DNA of 16,494 nt from NCBI GenBank assembly GCA_016784245.1, contig JADHVA010000006.1, positions 1 through 16,494 of the forward strand, read 5' to 3'. Origin of the DNA: Nanobdellota archaeon. Lineage in GTDB: Archaea; Nanobdellota; Nanobdellia; SCGC-AAA011-G17; GW2011-AR17. The position numbers and the translations under genes are program-made. Under the pieces are notes generated by a model, which searched no databases, had not been told where the DNA came from, and worked only from the letters and a program-made list of their open reading frames with translations. Below are positions 7,314 through 13,812 of the stretch, piece after piece (positions within the stretch are counted from its first letter, which is position 1; every line of letters begins with the position of its first letter).

Positions 7314-7628
7314 ATGGTATTAGTTCGTAAGAAAAAAAAGAAGGTGGCAAAAAGAAAAGTAAAAAAGAAAGCTGCTAAAAAAAAGACAAAAAAGAAGGCT
7401 GTGAAGAAAAAAACTGCTAAGAAGAAAGTAAAAAAGAAAGCTGCAAAGAAGAAAGTGAAAAAGAAAGCTGCAAAGAAGAAAGTGAAAAAGAAAGCTGCAA
7501 AAAAGAAAGTGAAAAAGAAAGCTGCAAAGAAGAAAGTGAAAAAGAAAGCAGTAAAAAGAAAAGCAAAGAAAAAAGCAGTTAAGAAAAAAGCAGTTAAGAA
7601 AAAAGCTAAAAAAAGAAAAAAGAGGTAA
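7314..7628 (+). CDS. Lysine-rich repeat protein, histone H1 C-tail-like
   Basis: A 104-aa protein that is mostly lysine and arginine, with alanine, valine and a few threonines. After MVLVRKKKKKV it consists of repeats of KKKAAKKKV type; the best copies are nine residues long and repeat four times. There is no acidic residue, no aromatic residue and no hydrophobic core. It resembles the C-terminal tail of histone H1 and the lysine-rich DNA-binding proteins of some bacteria, so binding of DNA or RNA by charge is the likely role, perhaps nucleoid compaction. That is inference from composition only. The complementary frame (Phe/Leu/Cys-rich) is a shadow. The gene is monocistronic, with its own TATA box and a hairpin terminator at its stop codon. 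Confidence 0.8.
   Translation: MVLVRKKKKKVAKRKVKKKAAKKKTKKKAVKKKTAKKKVKKKAAKKKVKKKAAKKKVKKKAAKKKVKKKAAKKKVKKKAVKRKAKKKAVKKKAVKKKAKKRKKR
7440..7547 (+). repeat. Four tandem 27-bp coding repeats
   Basis: Units begin at 7440, 7467, 7494 and 7521, each starting GCTGCA and encoding AAKKKVKKK. The copies are nearly identical at DNA level, with single A/G changes at third positions, so they arose by recent duplication or are kept alike by recombination. More diverged units flank them on both sides. Confidence 0.9.
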
Positions 7629-7651
7629 ATAGCCTCTGTATTTTTGTTTTT
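7621..7651 (+). terminator. Hairpin plus U-tract terminator
   Basis: AGAGG (7621-7625) and CCTCT (7633-7637) pair around a seven-base loop that contains the TAA stop codon. They are followed by GTA and TTTTTGTTTTT. The form is that of an intrinsic terminator and lies between convergent genes, the lysine-rich gene and uppP. Confidence 0.6.
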
Positions 7652-7674
7652 GTATATTTCCCAAATAGATTTTT

Positions 7675-8424
7675 CTATATTATTAATACTATTAATCCTA
7701 AAATTATACAGTAATAAGAAAAGTAATGGAATTTATCTTTTAAAATAAAATTAATTGTTAATTTTAGAGAAAGGTATCCAGCTATTATTGTGATAAGAAT
7801 TCCAAGTAAAATTTCAAAATTAATTGAAGTTGGTGTGTATTCTAAGATAGTTGCACCAAGTATTGCAGGTATTGCTAATAAAAATGAAAATTTTATTGCG
7901 AGCTCCTTTCTAATGCCTAAAATTAATGAAGTTGAAATTGTTGATCCTGATCTTGATATTCCTGGAATGATTGCTAAACCTTGTGCTATTCCAATGAAGA
8001 TTGAATCTAATGTTGTCAGTTTTCTTTTTCCATGAAATAATTTTGTTGATAATATAAGTAAACCAGTGATTATTAAAGAAATTGCTACAGCATTAATGTT
8101 TGTATAAAATGATAAAAATGTGTCTTTGAATGTAAAACCAATTATAGCAGTTGGAATTGAAGCAATGATTATGTAGATTCCTAATTTAGCATATTCATTT
8201 TTGAAGTTTAGCTTTAGTAATTCTTTGATTATTTTGTAAATGTCTTTGTAGAAAACTAAGAATATTACAATCAAAGTTGCGAAATGTAATAAAATATCAT
8301 AGTATATAGGAACTTGTATGTTTAGTAATTCTTGTGCAAGAACTAAGTGGCCTGAAGAAGAAATTGGTAGCCATTCAGTAAGACCTTGAATTAATGATAA
8401 TAATATTATATCTAATAGTTCCAT
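7675..8424 (-). CDS. uppP: Undecaprenyl/polyprenyl-diphosphate phosphatase (UppP/BacA)
   Basis: Membrane phosphatase that converts C55-type polyprenyl diphosphate to the monophosphate carrier used to build cell-surface glycans. In archaea it presumably serves lipid-linked sugar assembly. The 249-aa length is normal. The first signature QGLTEWLPISSSGHLVL (residues 13-29) carries the catalytic Glu17 and the Ser-Ser-Ser-Gly-His. The second signature is GLAIIPGISRSGSTIS, with the phosphate-binding SRSG. Many hydrophobic segments are evident, such as FATLIVIFLVFY, YIIIASIPTAIIGF, AVAISLIITGLLIL and FLLAIPAILGATILEY. It has its own TATA box 27 bp ahead of the ATG and follows the metallophosphoesterase gene on the same strand by 41 bp, so some read-through is possible. 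Confidence 0.95.
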   Translation of the reverse strand: MELLDIILLSLIQGLTEWLPISSSGHLVLAQELLNIQVPIYYDILLHFATLIVIFLVFYKDIYKIIKELLKLNFKNEYAKLGIYIIIASIPTAIIGFTFKDTFLSFYTNINAVAISLIITGLLILSTKLFHGKRKLTTLDSIFIGIAQGLAIIPGISRSGSTISTSLILGIRKELAIKFSFLLAIPAILGATILEYTPTSINFEILLGILITIIAGYLSLKLTINFILKDKFHYFSYYCIILGLIVLII

Positions 8425-8446
8425 TAGTTTGTTTTTTAAAAGTTGA

Positions 8447-8456
8447 GTTATTAAAG
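8447..8456 (-). promoter_or_regulatory. TATA box for uppP
   Basis: On the minus strand CTTTAATAAC, centred about 27 bp before ATG 8424; predicts a leaderless transcript. Confidence 0.5.
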
Positions 8457-8465
8457 TTTGTGATG

Positions 8466-9065
8466 TTATATTTCAAGAATTTTTCCAGCAGGGCCAGGAT
8501 TTATTATTAAAGTTCTTTTGTAAATAACTTGTTGTACTTCTGAATTTTCATGAATATGGCCACAAATGTGAACTAGAGGTTTTAATTCTTTAATAAATTT
8601 TTTTTGAGATTTACAACCTACATGTCCTATGTATTCTAAGATATCAAGTTTTGTTTTGTATGGTGGTCCGTGAGTTATAAATATTAATTGATCCTTTTTT
8701 GTTAATTTTTTCTTTAGTTTGGGAATTCTTTTTTCAAGATTTTTATCTCTTTCTGCAAAACCTCCTCCTCCCCAAAAGAAAAAGTAATAATCTTCAAGTT
8801 TGATTAGTCTTTTATTAACATAAATTAAATTTTTCTTTTTTTCACATACTTTTATTAGTTCAGAATTAGTTTCATGATTTCCAGGAATGATATAAATATT
8901 TTTTTTAATTTTTTTGCTTAAATCAAATAAAGCTTCTTTTGTACCTTGGCCTAACCAAGAAATATCTCCTGCACAAATTACTATGTCTACTTTTTTAGAT
9001 TTTTTAATTATTTGTTTGATTGCTTTTTCATCTAAATGTGTATCGACGAAGGCTAGTATTTTCAT
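8466..9065 (-). CDS. Calcineurin-like metallophosphoesterase (YfcE/MJ0936-like)
   Basis: A 199-aa protein with the complete two-metal phosphoesterase motif set: Asp8-x-His10 (FVDTH), Gly33-Asp34 (CAGDIS), GNHE at 62-65, His132 in ITHGPP, and His170-x-His172 in CGHIHE. Size and motif spacing fit the single-domain archaeal group (relatives of MJ0936/YfcE), which cleave phosphodiesters or phosphomonoesters in vitro; the natural substrate is unknown. A GGGG stretch (99-102) is followed by a charged, lysine-rich linker. No signal peptide or membrane segment is present, so it should be cytoplasmic. Its TATA box lies at the end of the preceding lipoprotein gene. Confidence 0.92.
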   Translation of the reverse strand: MKILAFVDTHLDEKAIKQIIKKSKKVDIVICAGDISWLGQGTKEALFDLSKKIKKNIYIIPGNHETNSELIKVCEKKKNLIYVNKRLIKLEDYYFFFWGGGGFAERDKNLEKRIPKLKKKLTKKDQLIFITHGPPYKTKLDILEYIGHVGCKSQKKFIKELKPLVHICGHIHENSEVQQVIYKRTLIINPGPAGKILEI

Positions 9066-9086
9066 AGTGTTTAGAACTTTTGGTGA

Positions 9087-9094
9087 TTTTTAAA
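9087..9094 (-). promoter_or_regulatory. TATA box for the metallophosphoesterase gene
   Basis: TTTAAAAA on the minus strand, centred 25-26 bp before ATG 9065, starting two bases after the stop codon of the lipoprotein gene. Confidence 0.55.
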
Positions 9095-9096
9095 GT

Positions 9097-9585
9097 TTAC
9101 CTATTCCATGAGGTTTTTTCAATTTCAATATTAAGTAGGTCATCAATTCTTGCTTTAATAAAAGTTAAATCTTCTGGATCAATTTCTTCAAATGTTAGAC
9201 CTTCATTACTTGTTAGAGCATTATGTAAGTTTGTACATTCTTTTTCTAATGTGTAAGAACTATTTTCTTTTTCTACTAAATAAATTTCATATCTTTCTGT
9301 ACAATTTGCTGCATTACTAATTAATGTTAATGATTGGTCAGACAAGTAAAAAGTAAAACCTAAGTTAGAAGTTGGTGAGAGAATTCTATTATTCCATTGG
9401 TCATAATATCCTCCTTCTTGTCTCCATGAATCTCCTCTTCTAATATAAGCTGTAGTTTTTCTATCTAATTGAAAAGTTAAATCTTGTGTTTGATTAAGTA
9501 ATATGTAAGTTGAACTTCCAACTTTTATAGGATTTGGACCTGTGTGCATACAGGCTGTTAATGCTAAAGGTAATAATCTTTTCAT
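9097..9585 (-). CDS. Small lipoprotein, unknown function
   Basis: A 162-aa protein whose function I do not recognise. The N-terminus MKRLLPLALTAC fits a lipoprotein signal: two positive residues, a short hydrophobic run, and a lipobox LTAC with Cys12 as the lipid-bearing residue. The signal is unusually short. The rest is polar and probably outside the cell, with Asn-x-Ser/Thr sequons (NQT, NCT, NSS) that could be N-glycosylated. Cysteines in NAANCTERY and KECTNLH may form a disulfide. Secondary structure looks mixed, with beta-like stretches (TFQLDRKTTAYIRRG, LGFTFYLSDQSLTLI) and an acidic helical C-terminus (IDPEDLTFIKARIDDLLNIEIEK). The ATG fits a leaderless promoter. No neighbour suggests a pathway. 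Confidence 0.7.
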   Translation of the reverse strand: MKRLLPLALTACMHTGPNPIKVGSSTYILLNQTQDLTFQLDRKTTAYIRRGDSWRQEGGYYDQWNNRILSPTSNLGFTFYLSDQSLTLISNAANCTERYEIYLVEKENSSYTLEKECTNLHNALTSNEGLTFEEIDPEDLTFIKARIDDLLNIEIEKTSWNR

Positions 9586-9606
9586 GAGAATGAGAATTTG
9601 TTTTGA

Positions 9607-9615
9607 GTTTATATG
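9607..9615 (-). promoter_or_regulatory. TATA box for the lipoprotein gene
   Basis: CATATAAAC on the minus strand, centred about 26 bp before ATG 9585; predicts a leaderless transcript. Confidence 0.5.
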
Positions 9616-9659
9616 TATTATTGTAGGTAAAAAGAAAAAAAGAGGTGTTGTTGGGAGTA

Positions 9660-9806
9660 TTAACAGGCCATGTAGCCAAGCATGAAGCCTTCTTCAAAGG
9701 CATTTATTTCATCATTCTCAAGCATTTTTAATCTGTCTTCTTCATCATAAATATCCTCTTTATTTTCTAAACTTTCAAATTCGTATAAGTTTGCAATTCT
9801 TTCCAT
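9660..9806 (-). CDS. 48-aa acidic protein, second gene of a coupled pair
   Basis: A 48-residue, strongly acidic protein: MERIANLYEFESL, a Glu/Asp-rich middle (NKEDIYDEEDRLKMLENDEI), and the end NAFEEGFMLGYMAC. The hydrophobic tail with a terminal cysteine resembles short motifs seen at the ends of small archaeal hypotheticals, but I know no function. The start is fixed by the strongest ribosome binding site in the window, AAGGAGGTGATAA, directly before ATG 9806. A longer frame to 9878 would run through that site and is rejected. The gene begins four bases after the TGA stop of the 44-aa gene, so both are one transcript and probably translationally coupled. A minus-strand T-rich tract (about 9629-9642) after the stop may end it. 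Confidence 0.75.
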   Translation of the reverse strand: MERIANLYEFESLENKEDIYDEEDRLKMLENDEINAFEEGFMLGYMAC

Positions 9807-9807
9807 T

Positions 9808-9820
9808 TTATCACCTCCTT
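9808..9820 (-). promoter_or_regulatory. Shine-Dalgarno of the 48-aa gene, inside the preceding gene
   Basis: AAGGAGGTGATAA, an almost full complement of the 16S rRNA 3' tail. It overlaps the last codons (Arg-Arg-stop) of the 44-aa gene, and ATG follows two bases later. Strength and position argue for coupled, high-level translation. Confidence 0.85.
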
Positions 9821-9945
9821 GATAATGGTAGTTGTTTAAGTTGTTGGCTGAATATATTTTCAATAAAATTTGTGTCAAAATCTAAGGGTAGGTTAATTAT
9901 TTTCTTTTTTACTTGTATTTTTTTGAATTGGTCGTAGTATTTCAT
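9811..9945 (-). CDS. 44-aa basic protein, first gene of a coupled pair
   Basis: Read by hand from ATG 9945 to TGA 9811. The protein begins MKYYDQFKKIQVKKKIINLP, continues LDFDTNFIENIF, and ends SQQLKQLPLSRR. It is basic at both ends with a more hydrophobic middle, has no cysteine, and matches no family I know. Reality is supported by a strong Shine-Dalgarno (AAAAGGAGGTAC, 9952-9963) eight bases before the ATG, a TATA box at the correct distance, and tight coupling to the acidic 48-aa gene. A small basic protein followed by a small acidic one invites comparison with toxin-antitoxin or protein-partner pairs, but no family match supports that. The promoter shares an operator-like element with that of the LAGLIDADG gene at 15241. 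Confidence 0.65.
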   Translation of the reverse strand: MKYYDQFKKIQVKKKIINLPLDFDTNFIENIFSQQLKQLPLSRR

Positions 9946-9951
9946 GTGTTT

Positions 9952-9963
9952 GTACCTCCTTTT
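9952..9963 (-). promoter_or_regulatory. Shine-Dalgarno of the 44-aa gene
   Basis: AAAAGGAGGTAC on the minus strand, eight bases before ATG 9945. It sits in a predicted leader of about 25 nt, whereas most first genes here have no leader. Confidence 0.75.
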
Positions 9964-9991
9964 GGTTCTAAGAATTATTTGTCTAATTTTC

Positions 9992-9999
9992 TATATAAG
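9992..9999 (-). promoter_or_regulatory. TATA box for the 44/48-aa gene pair
   Basis: CTTATATA on the minus strand. Predicted transcription start is near 9970, about 25 nt ahead of the ATG. A GC-rich stretch (TCTCGCGCGGCA) separates it from the operator-like element at 10013-10027. Confidence 0.6.
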
Positions 10000-10012
10000 T
10001 GCCGCGCGAGAG

Positions 10013-10027
10013 CATGTCCAGTGTCCA
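10013..10027 (-). promoter_or_regulatory. Operator-like element TGGACAnnGGACATG, copy 1
   Basis: Reads TGGACACTGGACATG on the minus strand, containing a direct repeat GGACA spaced by two bases. It begins exactly 28 bp before the start of the TATA box. A second copy at 15182-15196 has the same orientation and the same 28-bp spacing to its own TATA box. Position upstream of TATA is typical for archaeal activator sites. The binding protein is unknown. Confidence 0.55.
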
Positions 10028-10068
10028 GGGTTAGATGTTGAGGATTTGAGAGAATTGGGAAAATACTA

Positions 10069-11115
10069 CTACAACTTCTTAAAATGTAAGAATGGAACTA
10101 AGTTACCTTGATCATCTTTTCCATCTTTAGATTCAATTAAATTATTGTCTTTTAATTTTGAAATTTTTCTTCTAAATGTCCTGTCAGATTTGTTGAATTT
10201 TACTTGATATTCTTTTAAAATTTCAGAACTTTTACTACCACTATTATCTTTAATAATTTCTAGTAAAGTTTTTTCTTCATCGTCTAAAGAAACTTTTGAA
10301 GTTTGGAAATGTGATAATTTAGAAATTGCTTTTATTACATCAATTGGTTCGATTTTTCTAGAAGATCTTATTTCAGCAGCATTACCTGATTCTTTTAATA
10401 AAAAAAGTCCAGATCTTATATCTTTTAATTCTGAAGTTTTTTCAACAACTCTTTCAAAGTCTTCATCTTTAATTATATTTTTATGGAAAGCAGAAATTTT
10501 TCTTTCGTCTAATATTTCATAAGTCTCTTTGTAAGAATAAGGTTCAAATGTTAAAACCTCCGGCATTAATCTTGATCTTGTTCTTTCATCTAAATAAGAA
10601 ATGAAATCTTTTTCGTTACTAACCATGATAATACATTTTTTGTAAATATCTTCAAGTAAAAAATAAATGATTTGTTCTTCTTTTAATTTGTCAACTTCGT
10701 CTAAAATAATTACAGCTGCTTTTTTGTTTAGAACATTTGCAATTTCTTTCATCAATTCATTTGTTTTTTTATTTTGTACCCATTTATATCCTATCTGTTG
10801 ACAAATTTCTACAATTATTTTATAGGCTGTATCATATTTCCAACAGTTAACATAAATTCCTTTTATTTTATCAGAGAATTGTTCCATTTCTCTAAGAACA
10901 TGTTTGGTAGCTGCAGTTTTACCTATTCCAGGTTTTCCTGTGATTAAAATATTTGAACCCATTCTTCCTTGAAATAAAGGTTTGATTATTGTAGCAATAT
11001 GTTGTTGTTGATCTTCTCTATATTTTAGAACATGTGGAAGGTATTCATAGTCAAGAGCTAACTCATTCTTGAAAAGGGTTTCATCATGTTTTAGAATATT
11101 ATCAAATAAGTTCAT
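10069..11115 (-). CDS. cdc6: Orc1/Cdc6 replication initiator ATPase
   Basis: AAA+ protein that binds replication origins and loads the MCM helicase. The 348 residues hold Walker A GKPGIGKT (60-67), Walker B VIILDEVD (135-142), sensor 1 in IIMVSNEKD (Asn167), a candidate arginine finger in DERTRSRLMP (about 177-184), and sensor 2 in LKDIRSGLFLL (Arg234). A C-terminal winged helix follows (SSEILKEYQVKFNKSDRTFRRKISKLKDNNLIES). It is shorter than many Orc1/Cdc6 proteins (about 400 aa). Archaeal origins commonly lie next to this gene, but I see no clear origin-recognition boxes in either flank. The promoter is divergent from the gene at 11218. Confidence 0.93.
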   Translation of the reverse strand: MNLFDNILKHDETLFKNELALDYEYLPHVLKYREDQQQHIATIIKPLFQGRMGSNILITGKPGIGKTAATKHVLREMEQFSDKIKGIYVNCWKYDTAYKIIVEICQQIGYKWVQNKKTNELMKEIANVLNKKAAVIILDEVDKLKEEQIIYFLLEDIYKKCIIMVSNEKDFISYLDERTRSRLMPEVLTFEPYSYKETYEILDERKISAFHKNIIKDEDFERVVEKTSELKDIRSGLFLLKESGNAAEIRSSRKIEPIDVIKAISKLSHFQTSKVSLDDEEKTLLEIIKDNSGSKSSEILKEYQVKFNKSDRTFRRKISKLKDNNLIESKDGKDDQGNLVPFLHFKKL

Positions 11116-11136
11116 AGATGTGTAGAAGTTTAATTA

Positions 11137-11146
11137 TTTTATATAG
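11137..11146 (-). promoter_or_regulatory. TATA box for cdc6
   Basis: CTATATAAAA on the minus strand, centred about 26 bp before ATG 11115; leaderless arrangement. It lies in a 102-bp divergent promoter region. Confidence 0.6.
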
Positions 11147-11186
11147 ATTGTTGTTGTATATTGGGATTTTTTTCGGAATGAATACT

Positions 11187-11196
11187 TTTATATATA
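11187..11196 (+). promoter_or_regulatory. TATA box for the 85-aa protein gene
   Basis: TTTATATATA, centred about 26 bp before ATG 11218; leaderless arrangement. Confidence 0.6.
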
Positions 11197-11217
11197 GATT
11201 CAAGAATAATTTTTGAT

Positions 11218-11475
11218 ATGAAGGATTTATTAAATAGCTTTGGTGGATTATTATTTGGTGCTAGTATGTTTTATGGAGTTATACAGCTTCAGCAATATAA
11301 TATGTTTGTAGATGCTCAAAAAAGTAATGATTCTTGTTATCAAAGAGATTTATCTGAAATTGGTTTAGTTGAAAAAATAGAAAGTTTAGGTCTTATTATT
11401 GGTGAAAAAGTTTATTGTGAAAAAGCTTTAGAAGTTGATAATTCTGTTGAAAAATGGACATATTTCTCAGAGTAA
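11218..11475 (+). CDS. 85-aa membrane-anchored small protein, unknown function
   Basis: I do not recognise this protein. Residues 7-24 (SFGGLLFGASMFYGVIQL) form a likely membrane anchor or uncleaved signal. The remainder is polar, with two cysteines (Cys40 and Cys67) that could form a disulfide outside the cell. There is no lipobox. The start is supported by a TATA box at leaderless distance and by the hydrophobic N-terminus starting at once after the ATG. It is divergent from cdc6 and ends 86 bp before EF-2, which has its own promoter, so it is probably monocistronic. Confidence 0.7.
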   Translation: MKDLLNSFGGLLFGASMFYGVIQLQQYNMFVDAQKSNDSCYQRDLSEIGLVEKIESLGLIIGEKVYCEKALEVDNSVEKWTYFSE

Positions 11476-11490
11476 AATTATTGGGTTTTC

Positions 11491-11507
11491 CCGAAATATT
11501 TAAAAAG
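11491..11507 (+). promoter_or_regulatory. BRE/TATA promoter of EF-2
   Basis: CCGAAA (BRE) followed by TATTTAAAAAG. Predicted start is near 11529, leaving a leader of roughly 33 nt that carries GGGAG (11549-11553), eight bases before ATG 11562. EF-2 thus has a leader with a ribosome binding site, unlike most first genes here. Confidence 0.65.
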
Positions 11508-11561
11508 CCTTAGAATTTTTGAGGGGGTAGGTTATTTATAATAATAACGGGAGATAATATA

Positions 11562-13733
11562 ATGGCAGATAAAATTACTGAAAAAATTAAGGAATTACAA
11601 AGGAAACCTGAGAGTATTAGGAATATTGGTGTTTGTGCCCATATTGATCACGGAAAAACTACTTTTTCTGATAATTTATTGGCTGGAGCAGGAATGTTGT
11701 CAGAAGCTTTAGCAGGACAGCAAAGAGCATTAGATTTTCATGAAGATGAAACTGAAAGAGGAATTACTATTGATTCAGCTTCTGTTTCTATGGTTCACAA
11801 TGTTGAAAATAAAGGTTTTTTAATTAATTTAATTGATACACCAGGGCATGTTGATTTTGGTGGAGATGTAACAAGAGCTATGAGAGCTGTAGATGGTGCA
11901 ATTGTTTTATGTTGTGCTGTAGAAGGAATTATGCCTCAAACAGAAACAGTTCTTAGACAAGCTTTGAAAGAATTAGTTAAACCTGTTCTGTTTATTAACA
12001 AAGTTGATAGGTTAATCAAAGAAGTTAAATTGACTCCTGAAGCAATGGCTGCAAAGTTTATGAAAATTATTGATGAAGTAAATAAATTGATTGTACAAAT
12101 TGCTCCAAAAGGTTATGGAGAAAAATGGCAATTATCAGTTCAAGATGGAAGTGTTGCTTTTGGTTCTGCTTATCATAATTGGGGATTGTCTTTTCCATAT
12201 ATGAAAAAACATGGAATTACTTTCAAAGATATTATTGATGCATATGAAAATGATACACATAAAGTTCTAGCTAAGAAAGCTCCTATTCATGAAGTTGTTT
12301 TAGATATGGTTGTACACCATAGTCCTGATCCAAAAGTTGCTCAAGTTTATAGGATTCCAAAAATTTGGCATGGAGATAAAGAAACTGAACTTGGTAAAGC
12401 TTTGATGACTTGTGATCCAGAAGGAGAGCCTACTTTTGTTGTTACAAAGATTGTAATTGATAAACATGCAGGAGAAGTTGCTGCTGGTAGAATCTTTTCT
12501 GGTAAATTTAAACCTGGTCAAGAAGTTTATATGAACATGGCTAAGAAAAAAGTTAGACTACAACAAGTTTCTGTTTACAAAGGAGCACATAGAGTTTCTT
12601 TAGATGAAGTTTATCCTGGAAATATTGTTGGATTAGTTGGTTTGAAAGGAGTTTTTGCTGGGGAAACAGTTTCTTCTGTAGAAATGGAACCTTTCGAAGC
12701 TATTAAGCATATCTTCGAGCCTGTTATTACAAAAAGTATTGAAGCAAATAGTTCTGCAGATTTAGCAAAGCTTGTTGATATCTTAGGACAAATTTCAAAA
12801 GAAGACCCTTCAATTAAAATTGAAATTAATGAAGAAACTGGAGAGAATTTAATTTCTGGTATGGGTGAATTGCACTTAGAAATTATTGAAAATAGAATTG
12901 TAAGTGAAAAAGGTTTATCTGTTAAAACTTCAAATCCAATTGTTGTTTATAGAGAAGCAGTTACTAAAAGATCTACTTCTGAAGCTGAAGGAAAATCTCC
13001 AAATAAACACAATAGATTTTACTTTACTGTTGAACCTTTAGATGATGCAATTTATGATGCATTGAAATCTGGTGACTTACATGAAGGTAGAATTAAGAAA
13101 AAGGATAAAGAAATTGTTGAGAAATTAAAAGAATATGGTCTTGATACAAAAGAAGCTAAAGCTTATGTACACTTTTTTAATGGAAATGCTCTAATAGATA
13201 ACACTAGAGGAATTGTTCACATTGGAGAAGTTATTGGTTTAGTTATGGATGCTTTTGAACAAGTAATGAAGAAAGGTGGATTAGCTGAAGAACCTTGTAT
13301 GAAAATGAAAGTTAGGTTAATGGATTGTAAGTTACACGAAGATTCAATTCACAGAGGACCTGCTCAGATTTATCCTGCTATTAGGGAAGGTGTAAGAGAA
13401 GCAATTAGATTAGCTGGACCATTTTTATTTGAACCTTTACAATTGATGCAGATTGAAGCACCTGCTGATTATATGGGTGAAGTTTCTAAGATTGTACAGA
13501 ACAAGAGGGGACAACTAGTTAATATGGAACATGAAGGAGTTATGGTTGTAATTAAAGCTATGATGCCTGTTGCTGAAATGTTTGGTTGGTCATCTGAATT
13601 GAGAAGTGCAACGTCTGGAAGAGGATCAAGTTTTATTCAAGATCAGAAGTTTGATAAATTGCCTGATACATTGCAAGGGAAAATTATTAAACAGATTAGA
13701 GAAAGAAAAGGTCTGAATAAAGGTGAAGAGTAA
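11562..13733 (+). CDS. fusA: Translation elongation factor EF-2
   Basis: GTPase that moves tRNA and mRNA through the ribosome after each peptide bond. The 723-aa length is normal for archaea. G-domain motifs are AHIDHGKT (26-33), RGITI (66-70), DTPGH (92-96) and NKVD (146-149). Domains II to V follow, with GMGELHLEII in domain III and a C-terminal IRERKGL. The archaeal/eukaryotic signature LHEDSIHRGPAQ holds His597, the residue modified to diphthamide. Whether this organism makes diphthamide cannot be told here. Monocistronic, with a strong BRE/TATA upstream and a long T-rich terminator after the stop. Confidence 0.98.
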   Translation: MADKITEKIKELQRKPESIRNIGVCAHIDHGKTTFSDNLLAGAGMLSEALAGQQRALDFHEDETERGITIDSASVSMVHNVENKGFLINLIDTPGHVDFGGDVTRAMRAVDGAIVLCCAVEGIMPQTETVLRQALKELVKPVLFINKVDRLIKEVKLTPEAMAAKFMKIIDEVNKLIVQIAPKGYGEKWQLSVQDGSVAFGSAYHNWGLSFPYMKKHGITFKDIIDAYENDTHKVLAKKAPIHEVVLDMVVHHSPDPKVAQVYRIPKIWHGDKETELGKALMTCDPEGEPTFVVTKIVIDKHAGEVAAGRIFSGKFKPGQEVYMNMAKKKVRLQQVSVYKGAHRVSLDEVYPGNIVGLVGLKGVFAGETVSSVEMEPFEAIKHIFEPVITKSIEANSSADLAKLVDILGQISKEDPSIKIEINEETGENLISGMGELHLEIIENRIVSEKGLSVKTSNPIVVYREAVTKRSTSEAEGKSPNKHNRFYFTVEPLDDAIYDALKSGDLHEGRIKKKDKEIVEKLKEYGLDTKEAKAYVHFFNGNALIDNTRGIVHIGEVIGLVMDAFEQVMKKGGLAEEPCMKMKVRLMDCKLHEDSIHRGPAQIYPAIREGVREAIRLAGPFLFEPLQLMQIEAPADYMGEVSKIVQNKRGQLVNMEHEGVMVVIKAMMPVAEMFGWSSELRSATSGRGSSFIQDQKFDKLPDTLQGKIIKQIRERKGLNKGEE

Positions 13734-13734
13734 A

Positions 13735-13768
13735 TTTTTTCTTATTTTTTTTATTTCTTAATTCTTTT
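13735..13768 (+). terminator. T-rich terminator after EF-2
   Basis: A run of T-rich blocks begins just after the EF-2 stop, including TTTTTT, TTATTTTTTTTATTT and ATTCTTTT. Multiple T tracts are the usual archaeal terminator form. Confidence 0.55.
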
Positions 13769-13789
13769 ACAACCGAAACGTATATAAAG
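13769..13789 (+). promoter_or_regulatory. BRE/TATA promoter of the S19e operon
   Basis: ACAACCGAAA (BRE), then CG, then TATATAAAG. The TATA centre is about 28 bp before ATG 13813, so the leader is zero to a few bases, although GAGG lies at 13805-13808. The BRE half is identical to that of the candidate small-RNA promoter at 6020-6039. Confidence 0.7.
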
Positions 13790-13812
13790 CCACTCAATTT
13801 TCTAGAGGAATT

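Noticed and set aside
7320..7664. Minus-strand frame rich in Phe, Leu and Cys
   Set aside because: Mirror of the A/G-rich lysine repeats; low-complexity shadow that runs through the terminator.
7790..8035. Plus-strand frame inside uppP
   Set aside because: Shadow of uppP, which has both family signatures on the other strand.
8601..8615. CATGTCCTATGTATT resembling the operator-like element
   Set aside because: Matches only the first half and lies inside the metallophosphoesterase coding region, so it is taken as chance.
9494..9703. Minus-strand frame of 69 codons
   Set aside because: Overlaps the lipoprotein and 48-aa genes in another frame, and covers the lipoprotein promoter; no ribosome binding site or family match.
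11455..11460. TGGACA half-site near the EF-2 promoter
   Set aside because: Only one half of the operator-like element is present, it lies within the end of the 85-aa gene, and its distance to the EF-2 TATA box does not match the 28 bp of the two real copies.
12300..12521. Minus-strand frame inside EF-2
   Set aside because: Shadow of a highly conserved gene, with no promoter and no recognisable protein pattern.
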